Assembly (NCBI RefSeq): GCF_001552135.1
Contig: NZ_BCQP01000027.1
Location: 121,315-185,314 of the forward strand
Reading direction: 5' to 3'
DNA: 64,000 bases
DNA from: Actinomadura chibensis NBRC 106107
GTDB taxonomy: Bacteria > Actinomycetota > Actinomycetes > Streptosporangiales > Streptosporangiaceae
Part shown: piece after piece, positions 33,576-42,079 of the stretch
Position numbering within the stretch: the first letter of the stretch is position 1
How the letters are laid out: each line of letters opens with the position of its first letter
Position numbers and translations under genes: made by a program
Notes under the pieces: model-generated
Seen by the model: only the letters and a program-made list of their open reading frames with translations
Told to the model about the DNA's origin: nothing
The model's database searches: none

Positions 33576-35072
33576 ATGCTGGTCGCGTCGGGGCTGGTCA
33601 AGCACTACGGCGGCGTCACCGCGCTGGACGGCGTCGGCATCACCCTGGACGCGGGGGAGGTGCACGCCCTCTGCGGCGAGAACGGCGCGGGCAAGTCCAC
33701 CCTCGTGAAGATCATCTCGGGGGTGGTGCGGCCGGAGGGCGGCGTCATCGAGCTGGACGGCGAGCCGGTCCGGTTCGCCGACGCGCGGCAGGCCGCGGCG
33801 CAGGGCGTCGCGATCGTGTCGCAGGAGCTGATGACCTACGACGACCTGACCGTGCTGGAGAACCTGTTCCCCTACGGGGCGCCGCTGCGCGGCGGGCTGG
33901 TCAGCAACCGGGAGATGCGGCGGCGCGCCGAGCCCGTCCTCGCGGAGCTCGGCCTCGACCCGCCGCCGCGCGCGAAGGTCGGCGAGCTGCCGCTCGCGGA
34001 CCGGCAGCTCCTGGAGATCTGCCGGGCGCTGCTGCAGGAGCCACGCGTCCTGATCCTGGACGAGCCGACCTCCGCGCTGCCCCGCGACGCCGCCGCCCGG
34101 CTCGCCGCCGTCACCCGGCGGCTCGCGGAGCGGGGGCTCGCCGTCCTGTACATCTCGCACTTCCTCGAAGAGGTCATGCGGGTCGCGACGCGGATCACCG
34201 TGCTGCGGGACGGCCGGGTCGTCCTGCCGGGCGCGCCGGTCGCCGAGGTCGGGCTCGACTCCCTGGTCACCGCGATGCTCGGGCAGCCCGCCCGGCACGG
34301 CGAGCACGCGGCCGCCGCCCCGCGCCGCCCCGGCGGGGCGGCGGTCGCGCTGACCCGCGTGACCGTGCCGGGACGCCTCCGCGACGTGACCCTCACGGCG
34401 GACGGCGGGGAGATCGTCGGCCTGGCCGGGCTCCAGGGCTCCGGGCACCTCGCCGTGCTGGACGCGGTGTGCGGCCGGTCGCGTCCCTCGTCCGGGACGG
34501 TCCGGCTGCCGACCGGGCGGTCGCCGCGCTCGGCCCGGCACGCCGTCACCGAGGGCGTCGCCTACATCTCCGGCGACCGCAAGGGCCGCGGGCTGATGCT
34601 GGACAAGGCGCTGTGGGAGAACGTCACGTCCGTGAGCTGGCTCGGGCAGGGGCGGGGCGGCGCGCTGCCGCGCCGGTCCCGGCTCGTCGAGCGGTCCCGC
34701 GCGCACCTGGAGCGGCTGCGGGTGCGCGGCGACGTCCACGCGCGGGCGAGCACGCTGTCCGGCGGGAACCAGCAGAAGGCCGTGCTCGCGAAGTGGCTGG
34801 ACGCGGACCCGGCGGTCCTCGCGCTGGACGACCCCACCCGCGGCGTCGACGTCGGCGCCCGCGGGGAGCTGCACGACATCGTCCGGGGCCTCGCCGCGGA
34901 CGGGAAGGTGGTGCTGATCGCGTCCAGCGACCTCGCCGAGCTGGTCGAGCTGTGCCACCGCGTCGTCGTGTTCCAGCACGGGCGGATCGTCGACACGCTC
35001 GACGGGGACCGGCTCACCGAGCAGGAGCTCGGCGTCGCCATGAACGCCGGGTTCGCCGACCCGGCGCCGTAG
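33576..35072 (+). CDS. CUT2-type sugar ABC transporter ATP-binding protein (RbsA-like, two ABC domains)
   Basis: 498 residues containing two ATPase domains. The first has Walker A GENGAGKST, signature LPLADRQLLEICRAL and Walker B LILDEPTSAL. The second has a degenerate Walker A (GLQGSGHLAVL without the Lys), signature LSGGNQQKAVLAKWL and Walker B LALDDPTRGVDVG. This asymmetry, with one catalytic and one degenerate site, is normal for RbsA/MglA. GGGAGG lies 8 nt before the ATG. It completes the importer encoded with the two genes upstream. Confidence 0.95.
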   Translation: MLVASGLVKHYGGVTALDGVGITLDAGEVHALCGENGAGKSTLVKIISGVVRPEGGVIELDGEPVRFADARQAAAQGVAIVSQELMTYDDLTVLENLFPYGAPLRGGLVSNREMRRRAEPVLAELGLDPPPRAKVGELPLADRQLLEICRALLQEPRVLILDEPTSALPRDAAARLAAVTRRLAERGLAVLYISHFLEEVMRVATRITVLRDGRVVLPGAPVAEVGLDSLVTAMLGQPARHGEHAAAAPRRPGGAAVALTRVTVPGRLRDVTLTADGGEIVGLAGLQGSGHLAVLDAVCGRSRPSSGTVRLPTGRSPRSARHAVTEGVAYISGDRKGRGLMLDKALWENVTSVSWLGQGRGGALPRRSRLVERSRAHLERLRVRGDVHARASTLSGGNQQKAVLAKWLDADPAVLALDDPTRGVDVGARGELHDIVRGLAADGKVVLIASSDLAELVELCHRVVVFQHGRIVDTLDGDRLTEQELGVAMNAGFADPAP

Positions 35073-35085
35073 GCCGGGCCGCCGC

Positions 35086-36021
35086 TCAGGCGAGCAGCGG
35101 GATGACGGGGGCGAACTCCTCCATCAGCGCGTCCGGGACCTGGTAGTAGCTGAACCCGTAGCGGTCGCGGCGGGCGGCCATCTGCTCGGCGACGTGCTCG
35201 GGCGGGCCGACGAACTGGGACGGCATGTCCAGCACGAGATCGGCGGCCGACGCCCCCCAGCCGCGCAGGACGGCGACCTTCGCCGCGGTCCGCCGCGGGT
35301 CGGGCCCGAACGTTGGCGTGACCATCATGCTCAGCTCGACGTCCCGGTCCCCGGCGGCCTCGCGGATCCAGTCGACCTTGCGGGCGATGGTGTCCGGGAG
35401 CCGCTCGGTGATCTCGTCGGAGATCGTCCCGTCGGGGCGGGCGCGGGGCAGCACGCCGACCGTGTCGGCGTGCCGTCCGGCGATGCCGAGCATGCGGCGG
35501 CTGCCCGCGCCGACGACCAGCGGCGGGCGCCGCTCCGGCACCGGGAAGACCGTCAGGCCGTCGACGCGGTAGTGGTCGCCGGCGAACGTCGTCTTGTGAC
35601 CGGAGAGCAGGCTCCGCAGGACCCGCAGCGACTCCTCCAGGCGCCCGACCCGGACACCGGCCTCGTCGAACGGCATCCCAGCGGCCTCGTACTCGTCGCG
35701 CAGCCACCCCGCCCCGACGCCGAGCTCGAAACGCCCCCCGGACAGGTGGTCGAGCGTGGCGGCCTCCTTCGCCAGCACCACCGGGTGCCGGTAGTCGTTG
35801 GCGAGCACCATCGTCCCGAGCCGCAGCGTGCTCGTGGCGGACGCCGCCGACGCCAGCGCCACCATCGGCGCGAGCTGCTCGCCGAACGGCTCGGCCACGA
35901 AGTGGTCGCGCAGGACCAGGACGTCGTAGCCGAGTTCCTCCGCGCGCCGCGCCGTATCGGCCAGCCCGGCGCCGGAACGGATCGACTCGCCCACGACGCC
36001 GAAGCGGAAATTCCTGTTCAT
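35086..36021 (-). CDS. LLM-class F420-dependent oxidoreductase (TIGR03621-like)
   Basis: 311 residues with the luciferase-like TIM barrel: FRFGVVGESIRSGAGLADTARRAEELGYDVLVLRDHF, LRLGTMVLANDYRHPVVLAKE and LGVGAGWLRDEYEAAGMPFDE. These blocks are typical of the F420-binding LLM group. It converges on the transporter ATPase with a 13-bp gap and is not part of that operon. The ATG at 36021 starts the fold; a 17-residue longer version is possible but lacks a ribosome binding site. The substrate is unknown. Confidence 0.92.
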   Translation of the reverse strand: MNRNFRFGVVGESIRSGAGLADTARRAEELGYDVLVLRDHFVAEPFGEQLAPMVALASAASATSTLRLGTMVLANDYRHPVVLAKEAATLDHLSGGRFELGVGAGWLRDEYEAAGMPFDEAGVRVGRLEESLRVLRSLLSGHKTTFAGDHYRVDGLTVFPVPERRPPLVVGAGSRRMLGIAGRHADTVGVLPRARPDGTISDEITERLPDTIARKVDWIREAAGDRDVELSMMVTPTFGPDPRRTAAKVAVLRGWGASAADLVLDMPSQFVGPPEHVAEQMAARRDRYGFSYYQVPDALMEEFAPVIPLLA

Positions 36022-36237
36022 GGCGTGAGCATGCCCCGCTCGGGCGGTGTGCCGCTGGCGGGAATCCGACATCGGGTTCCGGGGACCACCGGACGCGTTT
36101 CGACCGGTGGAACGGGGCGAGTGGCTCGATCGCCGCCTGCTTGCGGCGTAAGGGCGTCACCGACTGCCCCGCTCTCACCGGTCACCTCCAGGCTGCGTCG
36201 CGCCGTCCGGATTTGCAACCCGCCCGGATACCGCGCG

Positions 36238-36756
36238 TCACCGTCCGGGCGGGCGGCCGACCCGCCGGGACAGGACGCGCCCCGGCCACGCGCCGACCAT
36301 CAGCTCCCCGACCGGCTCGAACCCGTGGCCCCGGTAGTACTCGACGAGCCGCCCGTCGCCTCCGGCGTAGCAGTCGACGCGGACGAGGTCGATCCCCTTG
36401 GCGCGGGCCTCGTCCCCGGCCTTGCCGATCAGCGCTCCGCCGACCCCGCGCCCCGCGAACGCGCGGTCGGTGACGAGCAGCGTGATGTACAGCTCGGGCT
36501 CGTCGACCGGCTCGACGTAGTGCGGCGGGCCCGGCGCCGTGGCGAGGACCCCGGCGGGGCGTCCGTCCACCTCGGCCACCCAGACCTCGTCGTCGCGCGC
36601 GATGCCGGAGATCCGCTCGACCCGGCGGGGGTCCTCCGACCAGGGGGCGCTGCCCCACTGGCCGGTGCGGCCGTTCGCGGCGAGCCACGCCACGGCGCCG
36701 TCCAGCATCGCCAGCATCGCGGGCGCGTCGTCCGGCCCGCCCCTGCGGATTCTCAT
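36238..36756 (-). CDS. GNAT-family N-acetyltransferase
   Basis: 172 residues. The acetyl-CoA pocket motif A is LLVTDRAFAGRGVGGALIGKAGDEARAKG, with the R/Q-x-x-G-x-G/A pattern as FAGRGVGGAL, and motif B is VDCYAGGDGRLVEYYRGHGF. It overlaps the stop of the orphan qcrB gene by 4 bp (ATGA), so it is translated from the same mRNA. Coupling of an acetyltransferase to a cytochrome b gene is odd; there is no known functional relation. GAGGAGG precedes its ATG. Confidence 0.92.
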   Translation of the reverse strand: MRIRRGGPDDAPAMLAMLDGAVAWLAANGRTGQWGSAPWSEDPRRVERISGIARDDEVWVAEVDGRPAGVLATAPGPPHYVEPVDEPELYITLLVTDRAFAGRGVGGALIGKAGDEARAKGIDLVRVDCYAGGDGRLVEYYRGHGFEPVGELMVGAWPGRVLSRRVGRPPGR

Positions 36757-38297
36757 GGCGCCTCCTCCGTGCGCCCGATCCTCGCAGGTTCGCGATCACC
36801 GGTGGAAGCGCCCGGCCCGCCCAGCTCGCCGCCGGCGAAGAGGCGGGCGAGCGGCGTCCCGGACGGGTTCTCCACGCGCTCCGGCGGGCGGATCCGCTCG
36901 GCGGCCTCGGTGGGCAGCGGCCGGACGCGCTCGCGGTAGCCCCCGGCCGGGGTGCGCAGGATGAGGCCCGTCTCCAGGCCGTGGGCGAGCAGCGCGCGGT
37001 CGCGGCGCTGGAGCCCGAGGCAGATCCGGCGGGTGACGGCGAACGCCGCGACCGGGCCGAGCACGACGGCCGCGCGGAAGAACCAGGTGGTCGCGAACAG
37101 CGAGACGTGGAACCGGTCGGCGATCACGTCGTTGCCCGCCGCCGCCCACAGCACGCCGTAGAAGGCGATGCCCGCGGCGCCGAGGCCCGTCCGGGTGGCG
37201 GCGTCGCGCGGCCGGTCCAGCACGTGGTGGACGCGCCGGTCGCCCGTCGCCCGCCGCTCCAGGAACGGGTAGCCGGCCAGCAGCGTGAAGAACACGGTGA
37301 TCACGAGCAGCGGGACGAGGATGCCGAGGGCCAGGGTGTGCCCGGCGACGGTGACGTCCCAGCCGGGCATGAGGCGCAGCGCGCCGTCCCCGAACGCCAG
37401 GTACCAGTCGGGCTGCGACCCGGCGCTGATCGCGCTCGGGGAGTAGGGCCCGTACTGCCAGACCGGGTTGATCTGGAGGAAGGCCGCCAGCAGCACGATC
37501 GCCCCGGCGGTGAACAGCAGGAACGCGGCGGTCTTGGCCATGAAGACGGGGTAGAACGGCTTGCCCTCGACCGCCCGCGCGGTGCTGCGCCCGCGCCGGA
37601 AGTCGGTGTGCTTCTGCACCCACGGCAGCACGATCGCGTGCAGCGGGACGAACGCGACCATCAGCGCGGGGATGAGCAGGACGTGCAGCACGTAGAGCCG
37701 GGGCACGATGTCCGTGCCGGGGAACTCGCCGCCCAGCAGGAAGAAGCCCAGATAGGTTCCGACGAGCGGGATCGCCTGGACCGCGCCGATGATGAGCCGC
37801 AGGCCCGTCCCGGACAGCAGGTCGTCCGGCAGCGAGTAGCCGGTGAACCCGTTGGCCATGGCGAGCGTGAACAGCGTGATGCCCAGCAGCCAGTTCAGCT
37901 CGCGCGGCTTGCGGAACGCTCCAGTGAAGAAGACCCGCAGCATGTGGGCGAGGATCGCGGCGACGAAGACGAGCGCCGCCCAGTGATGGACCTGCCGCAT
38001 GAGCAGGCCGCCGCGCACGTCCATGCTGATGTGCAGCGTCGAGGCGTACGCCTCGCTCATCCGGACGCCGCGCAGCGGTGTGTACGACCCGTCGTACACC
38101 ACTTCGGTCATGCCCGGCTTGAAGAACAGCGTCAGGAACACGCCGGACGCGAGCAGGACGAGGAACGCGTACAGCGCGATCTCGCCCAGCAGGAAGGACC
38201 AGTGGTCGGGGAACACCTTGCGCATGGCCCGGCGCGCGAATCCGGTGGTCCCGAGGCGTTCGTCGAGCGCGGTGGCCGCCTTCGCGGTCGCGGACAT
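36753..38297 (-). CDS. qcrB: Cytochrome bc1 complex cytochrome b subunit, orphan copy (QcrB-like)
   Basis: 514 residues of actinobacterial cytochrome b. The four heme ligands can be placed: H104 and H118 in RQVHHWAALVFVAAILAHML, and H205 and H220 in LYVLHVLLIPALMVAFVPLH. The quinol-site motif appears as PDWY (residue about 310), the actinobacterial form of PEWY. Eight or nine membrane helices and the long polar C-terminal tail fit QcrB. No qcrA (Rieske), qcrC or oxidase gene is adjacent, so this is probably a second copy outside the main ctaC-qcrCAB operon. It is co-transcribed with the GNAT gene and preceded by GTAGTAC repeats. Confidence 0.93.
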   Translation of the reverse strand: MSATAKAATALDERLGTTGFARRAMRKVFPDHWSFLLGEIALYAFLVLLASGVFLTLFFKPGMTEVVYDGSYTPLRGVRMSEAYASTLHISMDVRGGLLMRQVHHWAALVFVAAILAHMLRVFFTGAFRKPRELNWLLGITLFTLAMANGFTGYSLPDDLLSGTGLRLIIGAVQAIPLVGTYLGFFLLGGEFPGTDIVPRLYVLHVLLIPALMVAFVPLHAIVLPWVQKHTDFRRGRSTARAVEGKPFYPVFMAKTAAFLLFTAGAIVLLAAFLQINPVWQYGPYSPSAISAGSQPDWYLAFGDGALRLMPGWDVTVAGHTLALGILVPLLVITVFFTLLAGYPFLERRATGDRRVHHVLDRPRDAATRTGLGAAGIAFYGVLWAAAGNDVIADRFHVSLFATTWFFRAAVVLGPVAAFAVTRRICLGLQRRDRALLAHGLETGLILRTPAGGYRERVRPLPTEAAERIRPPERVENPSGTPLARLFAGGELGGPGASTGDREPARIGRTEEAP

Positions 38298-38345
38298 GGC
38301 CCATTCCCTCCGTAACGGTCGAATCGCCGGAGCAATACGACCGAA

Positions 38346-38371
38346 CGTAGTACGACACTGCGTAGTACTAC
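38346..38371. promoter_or_regulatory. GTAGTAC operator-like repeats upstream of qcrB
   Basis: CGTAGTAC occurs twice (38346-38353 and 38361-38368, 15 bp apart), and the second is part of the perfect 10-bp palindrome GTAGTACTAC (38362-38371). The block is 50-75 bp upstream of the qcrB start. Sites of the GTAGTA/TACTAC kind are typical of BlaI/MecI/CopY-class repressors, but the cognate regulator is not in this window. Confidence 0.55.
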
Positions 38372-38388
38372 AAGAGGTAAATTCGCGC

Positions 38389-39453
38389 TCAGCCGCCGAT
38401 GAACCCCCGCGCTCTTTCGAACAGGCCGAGGGTGATCGTGTGGAGGAGGTCGCCCGTCTCCCTGGGTGCCTTTCCCGCGTGGGCGCGGGCGTTCGTGCCC
38501 TCCAGGACGATGCCGAGCTTGAAGCAGGCCAGCACCGCGTACCAGGTGATGGACGACAGGTCGCGTCCCGCCACGGCGTCCGCGCGCTCGGCGTAGGTCG
38601 CGACCAGCTCGTCGGCCGCGGGCAGGGCGCCGCTCGCGCCGAGCGGCCCGGCGAGCGCCGCGCCCGGGCCGTCGCGGTCCGGCCAGGTGGCGAGCAGCCA
38701 GCCGAGGTCGAGCAGCGGATCGCCGATGGTGCACATCTCCCAGTCGACGATCGCGGCGACCTCCGGCCCGGCGAAGGAGTACATCAGGTTGGCCAGGTGG
38801 TAGTCGCCGTGCAGGATCCCTGGGCGCCAGTGGAGCGGGCGGCGCTCCTCCAGCCAGCGGGCGACGTCGTCCAGGCCGGGGATGTCGGGCCCGGGGTAGC
38901 CGTCCAGCGCGCGGTAGGAGTCGAGCTCCGACAGCCAGCGGCTCACCTGCCGTTCGAGGAAGCCCTCCGGCCTGCCGAAGCCGCCGAGCCCGACCGCCTC
39001 GTGGTCGACCGCGCCCAGCGCCGCCACCGCGCGGGCGGCGTTCAACCCCATCTCGCGCTGGATCGCCTCGTCGTCCGCGTGCGGTTCGGGCAAGGTCACC
39101 GTCGCGTTGAAACCGTCCACGGGGGTCATGAGGTAGAAGACCGCGCCGTTCATGACGGTCTCGTCGGGGCAGGCCGCGATGAGGCGCGGCGCGGGGACGT
39201 CGGTCCCGTCGAGCGCCGCCAGCACGCGGGCCTCGCGGCGCAGGACGTCGTTCGTCCGCGCCCGCAGGTGGACGGGCCCGCGCCGCAGCACGTACCCGCG
39301 CCCGCCCCGGCCGAACGCGATCAGCGTGTTCTGCGTGCCCCCGGCCAGTGCCCGGACGTCCTCGAACGGGCCGCCCGGCAGGCCCTGCCCGTCCATCCAT
39401 CCGGCGAGGACGTCGAAGTCCACGAGGGCGCGGTCGATCTGCTCAGGCTGCAC
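38389..39453 (-). CDS. APH-fold phosphotransferase family protein
   Basis: 354 residues of the aminoglycoside-phosphotransferase-like (ACAD10-type) kinase family. Visible: the N-lobe Gly/Arg strand YVLRRGPVHL, the catalytic loop ILHGDYHLANLMY and the metal motif AIVDWEMCTIGDPLLDLGWLL. Such proteins accompany acyl-CoA dehydrogenases in fatty or hydroxy-acid catabolism and are probably not drug-resistance enzymes. Here no acyl-CoA dehydrogenase is next to it. It precedes qcrB on the same strand with 91 bp between them, which hold the GTAGTAC operator, so they are likely independent transcripts. Confidence 0.93.
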   Translation of the reverse strand: MQPEQIDRALVDFDVLAGWMDGQGLPGGPFEDVRALAGGTQNTLIAFGRGGRGYVLRRGPVHLRARTNDVLRREARVLAALDGTDVPAPRLIAACPDETVMNGAVFYLMTPVDGFNATVTLPEPHADDEAIQREMGLNAARAVAALGAVDHEAVGLGGFGRPEGFLERQVSRWLSELDSYRALDGYPGPDIPGLDDVARWLEERRPLHWRPGILHGDYHLANLMYSFAGPEVAAIVDWEMCTIGDPLLDLGWLLATWPDRDGPGAALAGPLGASGALPAADELVATYAERADAVAGRDLSSITWYAVLACFKLGIVLEGTNARAHAGKAPRETGDLLHTITLGLFERARGFIGG

Positions 39454-39556
39454 GACGCGGGGTTCCCTTTCCAGACGGGTGACTACCGGAGAGTAACAGC
39501 CGGTTCATTCCCCGGGCCGGTGGCCGACACCCGCCCTCGGCGTGCCGCGCGGTTCA

Positions 39557-39595
39557 CATTCGTCCAAGACCGGCGGGATCCCGGGCGGCCAGACT
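39557..39595 (+). promoter_or_regulatory. CAAGAC-type promoter element upstream of VOC gene
   Basis: CATTCGTCCAAGAC (39557-39570) is identical to the element at 45216-45229 and similar to one at 47881-47893. A -10-like CAGACT starts 19 bp after it, and the ATG is 57 bp away, nearly the same spacing as at the other two sites. Probably an AraC-type activator site placed over the -35 region. Confidence 0.55.
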
Positions 39596-39627
39596 GGGCA
39601 TGCCGACCACACGACAGGGAGGACACC

Positions 39628-39990
39628 ATGACCAGTGAGATCCGCCGGACGTTCTACCCGCTGATCAACTGCGCCGACCCCGCCAAGGCCATGGAGTGGA
39701 TGGAGAAGGCGTTCGGGTTCGAGACCGTCGCGGTGCACCGGGACGACGCCGGGAAGGTCGTCCACGCCGAGATGAAGTACGACACCGGCCTGTTCATGTT
39801 CGGCAAGGGCACGCCCGGCACGTCGGCGATCTACGTCGCGGTCGACGACCCGGACGCGCACCACGACCGGGCGAAGGCGGCCGGAGCCGAGATCTTCCGC
39901 GAACTGGCCGACCAGGACTACGGCTCCCGCGACTACGCGGCCCACGACCTGGACGGCAACGAATGGTACTTCGGCACCTACCGGCCCTGA
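39628..39990 (+). CDS. VOC family protein (PhnB-like)
   Basis: 120 residues starting MTSEIRRTFYPLINCADPAKA, with EWMEKAFGFETVAV, KYDTGLFMFGKG and the C-terminal SRDYAAHDLDGNEWYFGTYRP. This C-terminus is typical of glyoxalase-like VOC proteins of unknown substrate. AGGGAGG lies 7 nt upstream of the ATG, which fixes the start against a much longer open frame. The promoter carries the CAAGAC element shared with two other genes, so it may belong to an AraC-controlled regulon. Confidence 0.92.
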   Translation: MTSEIRRTFYPLINCADPAKAMEWMEKAFGFETVAVHRDDAGKVVHAEMKYDTGLFMFGKGTPGTSAIYVAVDDPDAHHDRAKAAGAEIFRELADQDYGSRDYAAHDLDGNEWYFGTYRP

Positions 39991-40020
39991 ACCGGCCCTG
40001 AGCCCGGCATCCCGGCACGC

Positions 40021-40095
40021 GATCCGCCGTCACACGATGCGCCGTCACACGATCCGCCGTCACACGATCCGCCGTCACACGATCCGCCGTCACAC
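40021..40095. repeat. 15-bp tandem repeat containing the stop codon of the amidohydrolase
   Basis: Five head-to-tail 15-bp units, GATCCGCCGTCACAC with one or two substitutions, run from 40021 to 40095. The unit at 40081-40095 contains the stop codon (40090-40092) and last Val of the minus-strand amidohydrolase. Read on the minus strand each unit spells R-R-I-V-stop in the frame of the gene, so the array repeats the end of the protein and its stop codon. Confidence 0.95.
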
Positions 40096-41166
40096 GATGC
40101 GGCGGCCCGCCACGACGACCGCGGTCGGGCGCGCCAGGACGGCGGCGTCGTCGCGCGGGTCGCCCGCGTAGCAGACCAGGTTCGCCGGACGCCCGGGCCG
40201 CAGCCCGCCGGGGACGCCGAGGAACTCGGCGGCGGCCGTGCTCGCCGCGGCGAGGGCCTCCGCGGGCGGCAGCCCGAGCTCGACGAGCAGCGCCACCTCC
40301 TCCGCGATGCCGCCGACCACGTCGGTGCCGGTGAGGATCGGCACGCCCGCGGCCCGCGCGGCGCGCAGCAGGTGCGCCATCCGCTCGCGCCGCCGGAGGC
40401 GGGCCCGGCGGCCCTCCGCGTCCTCGCCGCCCGACGGGGGCGCGACGGTGGCGCAGAGGGTGGGCGTCCACGCGCCGCCCCGCTCGGCCAGGGACGCGAC
40501 GTCCGCCTCGCTCATGCCGTCCCCGTGCTCGATCGAGTCGACCCCGGCGGCGATCAGCTCGCCCGCGTGGGAGGTCGTGGTGTGCGCCGCGACCCGCGCC
40601 CCCGCCCCGTGGACGGCCGCCACCAGCCGGCGCACGTCCGCCGCCGGGTAGGTGGGGACCGCGTCGCTCGCGCGCAGGACACCGCGCCCCACCGGCGGGA
40701 AGTCGCCGACCAGCTTCACCCAGCGGGCCCCGGCCGCGACCTCCGCGAGCGCCGCCTCGACGAGGTCGCCGGACGCGACGGGCGTGTACACGCCGGGGAA
40801 GTAGCGGTCTCGCGGCGCGAGGAACCGGCCGCAGGCGATCAGGCCCGCGCCGTCCTCGTCCGCCAGCAGGCGCAGGGCCACGCCGCCGGGGCCGCCGAGG
40901 TCGCGGACGACGGCGACGCCCGCCGCGCGCGCCGCCTTCAGGTTCGCGCGGGCCTGGCCCTCGGTCAGCGGGCGCGGACGGCCCCCGGGGCCGGGGCCCA
41001 CGGACAGGTGGCAGTGCGCGTCGACGAGACCGGGCAGGACGAAGCGCCCCGGGAGCGGCTCGGCGCCGTCCGGGGGAGTGGGCGTCCAGCGGCCCCGCCC
41101 GTCGACGCCGCCCGTGCCGGAATCGCCGCCGGGCAGGAAGACGCCGTCGACGCGCCAGGCGGGCAC
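40090..41166 (-). CDS. Amidohydrolase family protein
   Basis: 358 residues, TIM-barrel metal-dependent hydrolase. The first two metal ligands are in VLPGLVDAHCHLS (HxH); a bridging Lys is likely in WVKLVGDFPP; further His are in AAHTTTSHAG and SIEHGDGMS, and the catalytic Asp in ILTGTDVVGG. Its closest look is to the imidazolonepropionase/prolidase-like amidohydrolases of unknown substrate. The stop codon is embedded in the 15-bp repeat. It starts 6 bp after the YjbR-like gene and is probably in the same operon. Confidence 0.92.
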   Translation of the reverse strand: MPAWRVDGVFLPGGDSGTGGVDGRGRWTPTPPDGAEPLPGRFVLPGLVDAHCHLSVGPGPGGRPRPLTEGQARANLKAARAAGVAVVRDLGGPGGVALRLLADEDGAGLIACGRFLAPRDRYFPGVYTPVASGDLVEAALAEVAAGARWVKLVGDFPPVGRGVLRASDAVPTYPAADVRRLVAAVHGAGARVAAHTTTSHAGELIAAGVDSIEHGDGMSEADVASLAERGGAWTPTLCATVAPPSGGEDAEGRRARLRRRERMAHLLRAARAAGVPILTGTDVVGGIAEEVALLVELGLPPAEALAAASTAAAEFLGVPGGLRPGRPANLVCYAGDPRDDAAVLARPTAVVVAGRRIV

Positions 41167-41172
41167 CGCCGG

Positions 41173-41541
41173 TCAGCCCGTCAGCTCGGCGCGCCGGGCC
41201 TTGGGCAGCCCGGCCACGACCAGCTCGTAGGACTGGTCGATCAGCTCCAGCAGCTCGTCGTCGGGGACCGAGCCGTCGAGGACGACCGTGTTCCAGTGGC
41301 GCTTGTTGAGGTGGTAGCCCGGCGTGATCGCGGCGTGCCGGGCGCGCAGCTCGTCGGCGCGGTCGGGGTCGCACTTGAGGCTGACGCTCCCCGGCGCGTC
41401 GCCGAGCGAGACCAGCGCGAACATGCGCCCGGCCACCTTGAACACGGCGACCCCGTCGCCGAACGGGTAGTCCTCCGCGGAGCCCCGCTTGGCCAGGCAT
41501 TCGGCGATCACCCGGTCGCGGTTCGCGTCGTCCGTCGTCAC
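41173..41541 (-). CDS. MmcQ/YjbR family protein
   Basis: 122 residues beginning with GTG (TTDDANRDRVIAECLAKRG). The MmcQ/YjbR (CyaY-like, double-wing DNA-binding) family is shown by PFGDGVAVFKVAGRMFALVS, SVSLKCDPDRADELRAR and GYHLNKRHWNTVVLDGSVPDDEL. Known members are small proteins whose role is poorly understood. The longer in-frame start overlaps the VOC gene upstream and is less likely. It lies between the VOC and amidohydrolase genes, all on the minus strand with short gaps. Confidence 0.9.
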   Translation of the reverse strand: MTTDDANRDRVIAECLAKRGSAEDYPFGDGVAVFKVAGRMFALVSLGDAPGSVSLKCDPDRADELRARHAAITPGYHLNKRHWNTVVLDGSVPDDELLELIDQSYELVVAGLPKARRAELTG

Positions 41542-41579
41542 GCGGCCACTGTAATCCGCGCCGCCGACACTTCCGGAGA

Positions 41580-41993
41580 TCAGCCCTGCGGCGTGCTGAT
41601 GTTGACCATCCACGGCACGCCGAACCGGTCGACGCACATGCCGAACTCGTCGCCCCAGACCTGCTTCTCCATCGGGACGGTGACCGTCCCGCCCTCGGAG
41701 AGCCTGGCCCAGTAGCCGCGCAGCAGCTCGCCGTCGTCGCCGCTGACGCTGACCGAGCATCCGGCCATGGGCTGGTACGGCATGTCGCCGACGACGTCGC
41801 CCGCCATGATCGTGTAGCCGTCGGCGGTCTCCAGCATCGCGTGCATGACCCGGTCGGCGTCCGGCGAGTCGGCGCCGCCGACCTCGCCGACGGTGTTGAC
41901 GGCCAGCTCGCCGCCGAACACGTCGGCGTAGAACTCCATCGCCTGGCGCGCGTCGCCGTCGAAGGTCAGATAGGGATTCAGCCTTGAGGACAT
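41580..41993 (-). CDS. VOC family protein (PhnB/3-demethylubiquinone-like)
   Basis: 137 residues starting MSSRLNPYLTFDGDARQAMEFYADVFGG, with YTIMAGDVVGDMPYQP and the C-terminal WGDEFGMCVDRFGVPWMVNI. This is the PhnB-like branch of the VOC superfamily, frequent in soil bacteria and mostly uncharacterised. It heads the minus-strand row VOC - YjbR - amidohydrolase (38-bp and 6-bp gaps), although nothing joins the three biochemically. No CAAGAC element is seen upstream. Confidence 0.92.
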   Translation of the reverse strand: MSSRLNPYLTFDGDARQAMEFYADVFGGELAVNTVGEVGGADSPDADRVMHAMLETADGYTIMAGDVVGDMPYQPMAGCSVSVSGDDGELLRGYWARLSEGGTVTVPMEKQVWGDEFGMCVDRFGVPWMVNISTPQG

Positions 41994-42079
41994 GGGTTCC
42001 CCCGAATGAACGACCGTAGTGTGGCTGCGCTCGGGGACATACCCGGAATGTCGGGACGAATGAGTAAAGGCTCGGACGG

